A DNA stretch of 6,169 nt from a bacterium HR27 (GTDB lineage: Bacteria; Chloroflexota; Chloroflexia; Thermomicrobiales; Thermomicrobiaceae), in the NCBI GenBank assembly GCA_002898975.1, contig BEID01000092.1, positions 1-6,169 of the forward strand. Reading direction: 5' to 3'. Under the pieces are notes generated by a model. The model saw only the letters and a list, made by a program, of their open reading frames with translations. It ran no database searches and was not told where the DNA came from. The position numbers were made by a program, and so were the translations under genes. This document shows, one piece after another, positions 1 to 5,796 of this stretch. The first letter of the stretch is position 1. The number at the start of each line of letters is the position of its first letter.

Positions 1-232
1 CGTCCTTGAGTGGCCGCACCGCGACGATCGACTCCGGTGTCTTGCCGACCATCGCCTTGGCCTCGACACCGACCGCCAGGACACGGCGCGTCTTCTTGTC
101 GACGGCAACGACCGACGGCTCGGAAATCACGATCCCTTTACCGCGCACGTAGACGAGGGTGTTCGCCGTTCCGAGGTCGATCCCGAGATCGCGGCTGAAC
201 AGCCCGAACAGTGCGCTGAGTGGCCGAATCAT
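1..232 (-). CDS. mreB: Rod shape-determining protein MreB, N-terminal part (runs off left edge)
   Basis: MreB is the bacterial actin homologue. It forms ATP-dependent filaments on the inner face of the cytoplasmic membrane and guides lateral peptidoglycan synthesis. The 77 residues present begin [20 protein letters not shown], followed by [13 protein letters not shown]. This contains the actin-fold phosphate-1 motif DLGTANT (about residues 18-24) and the conserved [10 protein letters not shown] stretch (about 37-46), which continues to [18 protein letters not shown] at the edge. The first 13 or so residues form a hydrophobic/amphipathic helix, like the membrane-targeting N-terminus of other MreBs. 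The ATG at 230-232 is preceded by a strong ribosome binding site at 241-250, 8 nt away, which fixes the start. It lies 31 nt downstream of the LysM/M23 gene on the same strand with no terminator between, so the two are probably co-transcribed. The remaining C-terminal three quarters are outside the window. The family call is secure; a paralogue such as Mbl cannot be excluded from the N-terminus alone. Confidence 0.95.
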   Translation of the reverse strand, partial: MIRPLSALFGLFSRDLGIDLGTANTLVYVRGKGIVISEPSVVAVDKKTRRVLAVGVEAKAMVGKTPESIVAVRPLKD

Positions 233-240
233 CGTCGTGC

Positions 241-250
241 CCTTCCTCCC
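241..250 (-). promoter_or_regulatory. Ribosome binding site of mreB
   Basis: On the minus strand the bases read GGGAGGAAGG, 8 nt upstream of the mreB ATG. The site lies in the 31-nt gap after the stop of the LysM/M23 gene. It sets the mreB start and indicates independent ribosome loading within a shared transcript. Confidence 0.8.
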
Positions 251-263
251 ACCGGCCTCACCG

Positions 264-1949
264 TCACCGCAGGTAGAGACCAGGATCTTGATAGACCCCG
301 TTGTACATGATGATGAAGTGGACGTGTGGGCCGGTCGAGTACCCTGTACTCCCCATCGGGCCGATGTACTGCCCCTGGTTGACCCACTGTCCGACCTGCA
401 CCGGTGGCGGCTCGGCCATGTGCCCGTACCAGGTCACGAACCCATTGCCATGATCGATCGCGACGGCGTAGCCCAAACCGTAGTTGTTCCACCCGCTGAA
501 GATCACGGTACCGCTGTCCGCCGCCACGATCGGCGTGTACATGTTGTTCGCGATGTCCCAACCGTTGTGCCCAGCGTGGAAGTACTGTGTGATCACACCC
601 GTCGTCGGCCAGATGAAGGAACCGCGCGGGGCCTGCCGTTGGGCCGGCGGGTTGCTCGGGGCCGACGCCGAGCTGCCCGGCGCGCTCTGCGCGGGAGCGG
701 GCTCTGGCGGAGGTGGTGGCGGCGGTGGCGGTGGCGGCTCGCCGCCTGGGATCATGACGAGCTGACCGACGCGCAACACGCCATTGGGACCGATCCCGTT
801 CATCGGGTAGTCCCGGATCACCTGCGGGTCGACACCCCAGTACTCGGCCAGCGACTCGATCGTATCGCCTTCCTTGACCTTCACCATGACTCCGTCGGTC
901 GGCAAGATCGCGAGCTGCTGACCGGGATAGATCAGCTCAGGGTCAGGCAACGAGTTCGCCCAGGTGATCGTCTGCACCTTGAGCCCGAAGCGTTCGGCAA
1001 TCTTCCAGAGGGTGTCCCCTTCCTGCACGGTGTACATGATCACCCGATCGCGCTGCGGCATCTTGCCACCGGGAACCATGATGATCCGGTTCGGCACGAG
1101 GTCAGTGTCGCGCTGCACACCGTTCGGCTCGTAACTGGTGATGGCATCCGGTGTCACCCCATACCGTGCAGCGATCGACTCCAGCGTGTCCCCCTCGCGC
1201 ACGACATGGAGCATCCCGTCGACCGGCGGGACACGTAGCGGCATACCGGCCGGCAGCACGGCGCCTGGATCGGTCAAGTTATTCGCCCACAACAGCGTGT
1301 CGACGCTTCGCCCTGTCGCTCGCGCGACATCGTAAATCGTCTCACCGCCGCTCGTGACGTAGGTGTCGAGCACCAGGACGTCCGGTTTGACCGCCACCCA
1401 TCCGGTCGCGAGATACCCGCCCCGGGGGTCAGTCGCAGCGAGACTCACGTTCTGTCCAGCGAGCGTCCCCGGTACGTAGCTCGCATCCCAGAGCGCCGCG
1501 ATCTGATCCGTGCCGGCCGAAACGGAAACGAGCAGCGGGCGACGCCAGAATCCTCCACCGAGTGCGACCACCAGAATGCATCCGACAACCGCCAGATGGA
1601 GGGACCACCGACCCCACCGCCACGCTGCCTGCCGACGCGATCGCGTCGGCGGAGTCGCCCCACGCCGGGGTGTCCGCTGCAGCGGTTCGAGCACCGGCGC
1701 AGGCTTGCGATGACCGTTCCCTCGGGCCGGCAGCGCTACCGGCTGCGCGGGCACTTCGAGGAGGCGGGCACCACCCTTGGCGGGCGAAACGTACACGCCC
1801 TGCTCCGGGGCAGGCTCGCTGGCCCCTCGCTCGACCGCATGGCCGTTCATCGAGGGCTCGTCGGCGTTAGCCTCGGGCAACCAGCCGAACCGAACCGTGA
1901 TCTCGGGAGCGCTCGCCCGCTGCTCTTCCGGTGAAGACTGATGCGGCAT
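264..1949 (-). CDS. Membrane-anchored LysM x4 / M23 peptidase (cell-wall endopeptidase)
   Basis: This 561-residue protein is a predicted peptidoglycan-binding zinc endopeptidase. Residues 1-113 are a Pro/Arg/Ala-rich, probably disordered cytoplasmic tail. One transmembrane helix follows at about 115-135 ([20 protein letters not shown]), with [10 protein letters not shown] before it, giving a type II topology. Outside the membrane are four LysM modules (about 197-241, 248-293, 306-349, 355-401). The last three carry the EGDT signature; the first has the divergent GGET. A linker with 11 consecutive prolines (405-415) leads to an M23/LytM domain (about 443-560). All expected active-site residues are present: H461 and D465 (HNGWD), H510 (YGHM), and H542 and H544 (HVH). 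It is therefore likely an active hydrolase cutting cross-linking peptides, not a degenerate activator; the exact bond is unknown. An in-frame ATG 31 codons upstream (2040-2042) is rejected because it lies inside the -10 box of the best promoter. The chosen ATG has GGGAG 6 nt upstream. Position directly before mreB points to cell elongation. Confidence 0.92.
   Translation of the reverse strand: MPHQSSPEEQRASAPEITVRFGWLPEANADEPSMNGHAVERGASEPAPEQGVYVSPAKGGARLLEVPAQPVALPARGNGHRKPAPVLEPLQRTPRRGATPPTRSRRQAAWRWGRWSLHLAVVGCILVVALGGGFWRRPLLVSVSAGTDQIAALWDASYVPGTLAGQNVSLAATDPRGGYLATGWVAVKPDVLVLDTYVTSGGETIYDVARATGRSVDTLLWANNLTDPGAVLPAGMPLRVPPVDGMLHVVREGDTLESIAARYGVTPDAITSYEPNGVQRDTDLVPNRIIMVPGGKMPQRDRVIMYTVQEGDTLWKIAERFGLKVQTITWANSLPDPELIYPGQQLAILPTDGVMVKVKEGDTIESLAEYWGVDPQVIRDYPMNGIGPNGVLRVGQLVMIPGGEPPPPPPPPPPPEPAPAQSAPGSSASAPSNPPAQRQAPRGSFIWPTTGVITQYFHAGHNGWDIANNMYTPIVAADSGTVIFSGWNNYGLGYAVAIDHGNGFVTWYGHMAEPPPVQVGQWVNQGQYIGPMGSTGYSTGPHVHFIIMYNGVYQDPGLYLR
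705..737 (-). repeat. Eleven-codon polyproline tract in the LysM/M23 linker
   Basis: Eleven consecutive proline codons (residues 405-415) mix CCG, CCA and CCT, flanked by Glu on both sides and then a Pro/Ala/Ser-rich spacer to about residue 440. The tract forms a stiff wall-spanning spacer between LysM4 and the catalytic domain. On the plus strand it reads as eleven consecutive GG doublets (GGN repeats), so it is also a low-complexity sequence prone to slippage. Confidence 0.85.
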
Positions 1950-2037
1950 CGTGTGCTCCCGGCTTCCCTTCCCTCGGCCGTGCGCCGATTCTCTGCGTCC
2001 CGATGCCGAACTCGACAATTCCCCAATCCTCGCGCGC

Positions 2038-2066
2038 AGCATAGCACGTCAGGCCCTTCGCGTCAA
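2038..2066 (-). promoter_or_regulatory. Sigma-70-type promoter of the LysM/M23-mreB unit
   Basis: Read on the minus strand, TTGACG (2061-2066) and TATGCT (2038-2043) are separated by exactly 17 nt. The boxes match 5 of 6 and 4 of 6 consensus bases. Transcription would start near 2031, giving a leader of about 80 nt before the ATG at 1949. The -10 box covers the alternative upstream ATG at 2040-2042, so that ATG would not be transcribed. Confidence 0.6.
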
Positions 2067-2120
2067 ATCGGAGACGGCAAATTCAGCGACGTTTTCCCCT
2101 CCGCATAGTCCTGGTTTCGT

Positions 2121-2132
2121 GCTGACATCAGC
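2121..2132. promoter_or_regulatory. Possible operator: 12-nt palindrome between divergent promoters
   Basis: GCTGA CA TCAGC has perfect 5-bp arms around a 2-nt centre. It lies about 55 nt upstream of the minus-strand -35 box and about 47 nt upstream of the plus-strand -35 box. The position suits a regulator of both units, but such short palindromes occur by chance and no regulator gene is visible nearby. Confidence 0.2.
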
Positions 2133-2178
2133 ACCGTACGCGCGAGCGTGACAGGCGAAACCTACTCGTAAGAACCTG

Positions 2179-2206
2179 TTCACGCATCCTCGTTTTGCGC
2201 TACCAT
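2179..2206 (+). promoter_or_regulatory. Probable promoter of the lipid kinase gene
   Basis: TTCACG (2179-2184) and TACCAT (2201-2206) are 16 nt apart and each match 4 of 6 consensus bases. The predicted start near 2213 gives a short leader of about 23 nt, which contains the Shine-Dalgarno sequence. It is weaker than the promoter facing the other way. Confidence 0.45.
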
Positions 2207-2223
2207 GGGGCGAACACGACAAC

Positions 2224-2229
2224 TGAGGG
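2224..2229 (+). promoter_or_regulatory. Ribosome binding site of the lipid kinase gene
   Basis: TGAGGG stands 6 nt before the ATG at 2236. It supports this start even though the first 18 or so residues are not part of the conserved domain. Confidence 0.65.
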
Positions 2230-2235
2230 TGCTCG

Positions 2236-3228
2236 ATGGATACGAGAACCACTGGCCACACGACGTGGAAAACTGCATATATACCGGAGACGATTCATGC
2301 CATCGTCAACCCGGCCGCCGGCGGTGGACGTCCAGCCAGAACCTGGCCGCGACTCCGGCAGCGGCTCGAACAGCTCGGCCTGCGTGTCCACGAAGCACAC
2401 ACTGCCGAACCCGGTGCGGCCACGCACCTCGCCCGGACGTTCGTCCGCGCGGGCGCGCGGGAACTGCTCGTCGTCGGCGGGGATGGGACGCTGAACGAGG
2501 TGGTCAACGGGATTCTCGACGAACAAGGGCGACCACTCGGTCCAGTCACCCTCACGATCGTCCCGTGTGGCACCGGTCGTGACTTTCCGCGCCTGTTCGG
2601 TATCACGCGGGCCGAGCAGGCGGTCGATCTCCTGTACTACGGAGAGTTGTGTCGAGTGGACGTCGGGCAACTGACCTTCACTGACCCGGATGGGGTTGTG
2701 CGCCAGCGCTATTTCGTGAACATGGCAGATATCGGACTGGGGGCGGAAACCGCCGCCTCGGTCAGCACGACGACCAAGCAACTCGGCGGCTTTCTCGCTT
2801 ATCTCATTGCCGCGTTCCGAACGATTCTCCGGCATACTGCTGCCGAACTGGCGGTCGACATCGATGGCGAGAAGGTGTTCACGGGCCCGGCGCTGATGAT
2901 CGCTATCGCCAACGGGCGCTTCCACGCTGGCGGTATGCGGATCGCACCCCAGGCATCGGTCACCGATGGGACGCTCGAGCTCTTCGTCCTTCGCGAGGTA
3001 CCGCGGCGCATTCTCCTCGGTTCACTCTTGCCAGCCGTCTACCGCGGCACGCACGTCCAGCATCCTGCCGTCCTGCACTGGTCCGGATCGCGCGTCCGCA
3101 TCACCGGTCCAAAGCCGGTGCGGATCGAAATCGATGGCGAGCCGGTCGGGACCACCGACATCGAAGCGCGTGCGGTTCCGCGAGCGCTCGTGATTCGTGT
3201 CCCGGCTGGTCGCTGCCGAACCGCTTGA
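2236..3228 (+). CDS. Diacylglycerol kinase / YegS-type lipid kinase
   Basis: This 330-residue protein belongs to the DagK/YegS/sphingosine-kinase-like family (catalytic domain PF00781), which transfers the ATP gamma-phosphate to a lipid hydroxyl, typically diacylglycerol to phosphatidic acid, at the membrane. Visible landmarks are the first strand and loop IHAIVNPAAGGGR (20-32), the nucleotide-binding GGDGTLNEVVNG (81-92), PCGTGRDFPRLFGI (110-123), the C-terminal lobe start VNMADIGLGAE (161-171), IANGRFHAGGMRIAPQA (224-240), the DGTLELFVL strand (244-252) and the final IDGEP (299-303). Length is slightly above the usual 290-310, because of an unconserved leader of about 18 residues. There is no transmembrane segment, as is normal for this soluble peripheral class. 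The ATG has TGAGGG 6 nt upstream, and no other in-frame start precedes the conserved core. Arg115 sits where many family members have Asn (GTxNDF). The lipid substrate cannot be decided from sequence, so I give no symbol. Confidence 0.93.
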   Translation: MDTRTTGHTTWKTAYIPETIHAIVNPAAGGGRPARTWPRLRQRLEQLGLRVHEAHTAEPGAATHLARTFVRAGARELLVVGGDGTLNEVVNGILDEQGRPLGPVTLTIVPCGTGRDFPRLFGITRAEQAVDLLYYGELCRVDVGQLTFTDPDGVVRQRYFVNMADIGLGAETAASVSTTTKQLGGFLAYLIAAFRTILRHTAAELAVDIDGEKVFTGPALMIAIANGRFHAGGMRIAPQASVTDGTLELFVLREVPRRILLGSLLPAVYRGTHVQHPAVLHWSGSRVRITGPKPVRIEIDGEPVGTTDIEARAVPRALVIRVPAGRCRTA

Positions 3229-3253
3229 CCTTCCCGCACCCCTCTGCCACAAT
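3225..3253 (+). promoter_or_regulatory. Extended -10 promoter of the aldolase-like gene, overlapping the kinase stop codon
   Basis: TTGACC (3225-3230, 5 of 6) and CACAAT (3248-3253, 4 of 6) are separated by exactly 17 nt, and TG at 3245-3246 forms an extended -10. The TGA stop of the lipid kinase gene (3226-3228) lies inside the -35 box. Transcription should start near 3260, leaving a leader of about 52 nt. The aldolase-like gene can therefore be expressed independently as well as by read-through from the kinase. Confidence 0.7.
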
Positions 3254-3261
3254 CGGGCGGT

Positions 3262-3279
3262 GCGAGCACTGCTGCTCGC
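3262..3279 (+). other. Hairpin at the predicted 5' end of the aldolase-like mRNA
   Basis: GCGAGCA and TGCTCGC form a perfect 7-bp stem around a CTGC loop, extendable by one T-G pair. No T-run follows, so it is not an intrinsic terminator for the kinase gene. Given the predicted transcription start near 3260 it would sit at the extreme 5' end of the transcript, where hairpins often protect mRNA from decay. Confidence 0.45.
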
Positions 3280-3312
3280 GAAGCCAGAGAGTTAGGGAGT
3301 ACGAGCGGAACG

Positions 3313-4479
3313 ATGACGACCGAACAGCGGTCCATCAACCAGGCCGAGGCACTCGCTGAGGCGCTCCGTATCCTCGCCGAGGGGCCGGAGACAGGCACGT
3401 TCACGGTCTATGGTGAGCCACCTTCGCCACGTTTGCGGTGGTTCATCGAGGGCTTGCGAAACGAACTCGAACGACGCGGGCACGAGTTCCATCCGCGACC
3501 GATTCCGGATATCCGACTGGTACTGAGCGTTTTTCCGCACGACAAGCCACATCGGTATCGCCGCAAGGCACAGGCGACCTTCGTCGTCGGCATTACCGAA
3601 CTGCCGGAGCGGCCACAGGACATTTTGACTGCCTGTTACCCGTATTTGCTCTACGCGCTCGCGAACCTCGTTCTGATCCTGATCCCGGGCGAAGCCGGAC
3701 CGGAAGCGCACTTCGTCACGCTCGAGCGTGGGCACTACGGGATCCCGTATCGGGCAGGCGAAGACGAGCAGTTCTTCGCCGCCATCTACGAGCGGCTGCA
3801 TCCGCTCGCCGCGTCCCATCTGGTCATCAATAACGTGTTCCGCACCGATCTCGAACCGGAGTTGTGGAACGGCGACGAGATCACGCAACAGATTTCTCGT
3901 GCCGGCAAGCGGCTCGAAGCGATGAACCTCCTCCCCGCGCCGTTCCCGGTCCACGAGCTCCTCAGCGAGGAGGACTTGCGGCACGTCAAGCGACTCTACG
4001 GACTGGGCGGCCTGAGCTACGGGAACCTGAGCGCACGCAAGGACCGCCACCGCTTCTGGATGAGCGCGAGCGGCGTTAACAAGGCACAACTCGAGGTGAT
4101 CGGCCGCGATATTCTGCTGGTGAGTGGTTTCGACCCCTCGATTCCGGCGATCATCCTCAGCGTGCCGCCCAACGTCGAGCCACGCCGGGTCTCGGTCGAC
4201 GCCATCGAGCACTGGATGATCTACCAACAGCATCCGGAGATCGGCGCGATCGTCCACGTCCATGCCTGGATGGACGGGATCCGCTCGACCGAGATCAACT
4301 ATCCCTGCGGGACGCTCGAACTCGCGCTCGCTGTCTCCAATTTGCTCGCGCAGGAGCCCGACCCGACACGCGCAGTGATCGGGCTGAAGAACCACGGCGT
4401 CACCATCACCGGTCGCAGTATGGACGAGATCCTCGACCGGATCGACGGCAAACTGATCCCCCAAGTCCCGATGACCTGA
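3313..4479 (+). CDS. Two-domain protein: unknown N-terminal domain + class II aldolase/adducin domain
   Basis: This protein has 388 residues. The C-terminal part (about 212-388) is a class II aldolase/adducin domain (FucA/AraD superfamily), metal-dependent enzymes that cleave or epimerise sugar phosphates. Visible are GNLS (237-240), SASG (251-254), the metal-binding HVH (315 and 317) and the third histidine in LKNHG (361), so the metal site looks complete. Counting back from Y304/H315, the position of the FucA catalytic Glu is Asp296 (VSVDAIEH), as in L-ribulose-5-phosphate 4-epimerases. The protein ends only 27 residues after H361, shorter than FucA. Residues 1-211 match no family I recognise. 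They alternate predicted strands (29-34, 66-74, 88-97, 117-125) and helices (39-56, 102-116, 150-163, 188-204) in an alpha/beta pattern, without signal peptide or transmembrane helix. A weak AGCGGA lies 4 nt before the ATG and a better AGGGAG 13 nt before it. It has its own promoter and ends at a strong terminator. Substrate is unknown; the C-terminal family call is firm. Confidence 0.85.
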   Translation: MTTEQRSINQAEALAEALRILAEGPETGTFTVYGEPPSPRLRWFIEGLRNELERRGHEFHPRPIPDIRLVLSVFPHDKPHRYRRKAQATFVVGITELPERPQDILTACYPYLLYALANLVLILIPGEAGPEAHFVTLERGHYGIPYRAGEDEQFFAAIYERLHPLAASHLVINNVFRTDLEPELWNGDEITQQISRAGKRLEAMNLLPAPFPVHELLSEEDLRHVKRLYGLGGLSYGNLSARKDRHRFWMSASGVNKAQLEVIGRDILLVSGFDPSIPAIILSVPPNVEPRRVSVDAIEHWMIYQQHPEIGAIVHVHAWMDGIRSTEINYPCGTLELALAVSNLLAQEPDPTRAVIGLKNHGVTITGRSMDEILDRIDGKLIPQVPMT

Positions 4480-4505
4480 GCGCGACCGAAGAGGGTAAGT
4501 TAAGG

Positions 4506-4536
4506 CCGGGCCGCCTGGAGGGACCAGGCGGCCCGG
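4506..4536. terminator. Bidirectional intrinsic terminator between converging genes
   Basis: A perfect 13-bp stem, CCGGGCCGCCTGG with its exact complement, encloses an AGGGA loop. It lies 26 nt after the aldolase-like stop and 16 nt after the dehydrogenase stop on the other strand. The 3' tails are only moderately T-rich (TGTGTTGG on plus, TTAACTTA on minus), so stem stability must do most of the work. It is the only sizeable element in the 73-nt convergent gap. Confidence 0.85.
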
Positions 4537-4552
4537 TGTGTTGGAGGATCGT

Positions 4553-5782
4553 TCAGCGGTCGAACGCGAAGACCGCCTTGATGACCCCGCTGCTCCCTTT
4601 CGCGGTCACCGTCTCCAGCGCCGCCCGATAGTCCGCGAGCGCGAACCGATGCGTGACCAGCCAGCCCAGCTCGACCCGGCGTTCCGCCATCAGGCGGACT
4701 GCGTGATGGATGCTGGAGGCGCGGATACCGTCGAGCAGTTCGTCGGCATAGGCCATCGACCCACGGATTTCGACCTCGCGAAGCCAGATCGGCGTCCAAT
4801 CGACGCCGTGCGGGTCGCCGGCGAGCCCGACGAGCACCACGCGCCCGCCGGCCCGCGTCACCGCGAGGGCGTCCTGCACCGAACGGCTCGATCCGACACA
4901 GTCGAAAACGGTATCGACACCGCCCTGCACGAGCCAGCGCCCGAAGCGTGCCCGATACACCCGCGCGCCGGTGAGACGTGCCAGCTCCCGGTAGAGCGGC
5001 GATCCAGGTCGGGTACGGAGAACGGCATCAGCTCCGAGACGCGCGGCAGCTTCGGCCTGGAACGGATACCGGGCGGTCACGAGGATCCGGGCGCGACAGC
5101 CGACCGCGCGCAACGCCGCTACCGTGAGCAGCCCGATGATGCCGGCTCCGAGCACGAGTACCGTCTCGTCGTCCGACGGCCGGTTTCGGAGGACCGCATG
5201 GAGCGCCACCCCGAAGGGTTCCGCCAGTACCGCCTCCTCGTCCGAGAGCGCATCGGGCACTGGCACGAGTTGCGAGCGATGCGCGACGAAGTTCGGGCTC
5301 CATCCCCCGCCGGTGTCGCGGCAGAAACCGATCATGATGCCAGGTGCGATCGTCCCCTCGCGGAAGCGCAGGCAACGGTTCGGCATTCCGCGCGCACACT
5401 CGACGCACAGATCGCGGAAACCGCGCGCAACGCACCCGAGCAAGGGATTGACGACGACCCGCTGACCGATCGCGAACCCCTCGACGGCAGCACCCAGTTC
5501 CGTCACCTCGCCCACGATCTCGTGGCCGAGCGTGAACGGGAAGGAGACGAGGGGCGAGGTCGTGGTGCTCGCGTGCAGCGTGATCACGCCGATATCGCTC
5601 CCACAGATGCCGCTGAGACGCGTGCCGATCCGCACCCACTCGGCATTCGGTAACCGAGGCTCCGGGACATCCCGCAGCTGCAGGAGGCCCCAGCCGTTCC
5701 AGTACACCGCCGGCCGGACACGGCCGAGCGCTTTCGCGACGAGATACCGCGGTACGCTTTCGACGATCTGCAGCGCGAGCAT
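4553..5782 (-). CDS. Zinc-dependent medium-chain dehydrogenase (MDR alcohol/sorbitol/threonine dehydrogenase-like)
   Basis: This 409-residue protein is a zinc MDR enzyme oxidising an alcohol, polyol or hydroxy acid with a nicotinamide cofactor. The GroES-like catalytic domain (about 35-180) carries the expected catalytic zinc ligands C60 (GICGSD) and H87-E88 (LGHEIVGEV), plus E188 in AEPFGVALHAV, as in sorbitol dehydrogenases. A structural-zinc lobe is suggested by C117, C126, C129 and C137. The Rossmann domain (about 205-345) has VLVLGAGIIGLL with G212, G214 and G217. The end of the second strand reads ILVTARYP with no acidic residue but Arg238, hinting at NADP(H). FDCVGSS (293-299) and VVLVGLAG (315-322) are also typical. 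Length exceeds the usual 340-360 because of an extension of about 24 residues at the N-terminus and an insert near 258-285. The start has AAAGGG 8 nt upstream in the 14-nt gap after the deacylase gene, so the two form an operon. Substrate cannot be assigned. Confidence 0.9.
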   Translation of the reverse strand: MLALQIVESVPRYLVAKALGRVRPAVYWNGWGLLQLRDVPEPRLPNAEWVRIGTRLSGICGSDIGVITLHASTTTSPLVSFPFTLGHEIVGEVTELGAAVEGFAIGQRVVVNPLLGCVARGFRDLCVECARGMPNRCLRFREGTIAPGIMIGFCRDTGGGWSPNFVAHRSQLVPVPDALSDEEAVLAEPFGVALHAVLRNRPSDDETVLVLGAGIIGLLTVAALRAVGCRARILVTARYPFQAEAAARLGADAVLRTRPGSPLYRELARLTGARVYRARFGRWLVQGGVDTVFDCVGSSRSVQDALAVTRAGGRVVLVGLAGDPHGVDWTPIWLREVEIRGSMAYADELLDGIRASSIHHAVRLMAERRVELGWLVTHRFALADYRAALETVTAKGSSGVIKAVFAFDR

Positions 5783-5796
5783 CGTCCCTTCCCTTT

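Larger units (their letters stand above)
1950..2235. other. Divergent intergenic region
   Basis: These 286 nt separate the minus-strand LysM/M23-mreB unit from the plus-strand lipid kinase. They hold one promoter for each direction (2038-2066 minus, 2179-2206 plus), an untranslated leader of about 80 nt for the LysM/M23 gene, and a 12-nt palindrome between the promoters. I see no conserved small gene or structured RNA here. Short reading frames across it in several frames have no recognisable product. Confidence 0.7.

Noticed and set aside
159..1238. 359-residue open frame on the plus strand opposite mreB and the LysM/M23 gene
   Set aside because: It crosses the mreB start and is the antisense shadow of the LysM modules, with His/Arg/Asp/Val-rich composition and no recognisable domain.
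1950..2042. N-terminal extension of the LysM/M23 protein from the ATG at 2042
   Set aside because: The ATG overlaps the -10 box, has a poorer ribosome binding site, and would add a Ser/Arg/Gly-rich stretch; the ATG at 1949 has GGGAG at good spacing.
2275..2284. CATATATACC inside the 5' part of the lipid kinase gene as a second promoter
   Set aside because: No -35-like hexamer is found at suitable spacing, and no start codon follows that would use it.
2200..2925. 241-residue open frame on the minus strand opposite the lipid kinase
   Set aside because: It lies antisense to conserved DagK motifs and has no family features of its own.
3262..3279. Hairpin as a terminator for the lipid kinase gene
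   Set aside because: The stem is only 7 bp, has no T-run after it, and lies downstream of the predicted promoter of the next gene.
3292..4464. 390-residue open frame on the minus strand opposite the aldolase-like gene
   Set aside because: It mirrors the real gene almost end to end. The plus-strand frame has clear aldolase motifs, a promoter and a terminator; the minus frame shows no known fold and is a by-product of high GC at third positions.
4538..5653. 371-residue open frame on the plus strand opposite the MDR dehydrogenase
   Set aside because: It is rich in Arg, Asp, His and Glu without hydrophobic core patterns. The minus strand encodes an unmistakable zinc dehydrogenase. The frame also starts right at the terminator hairpin.
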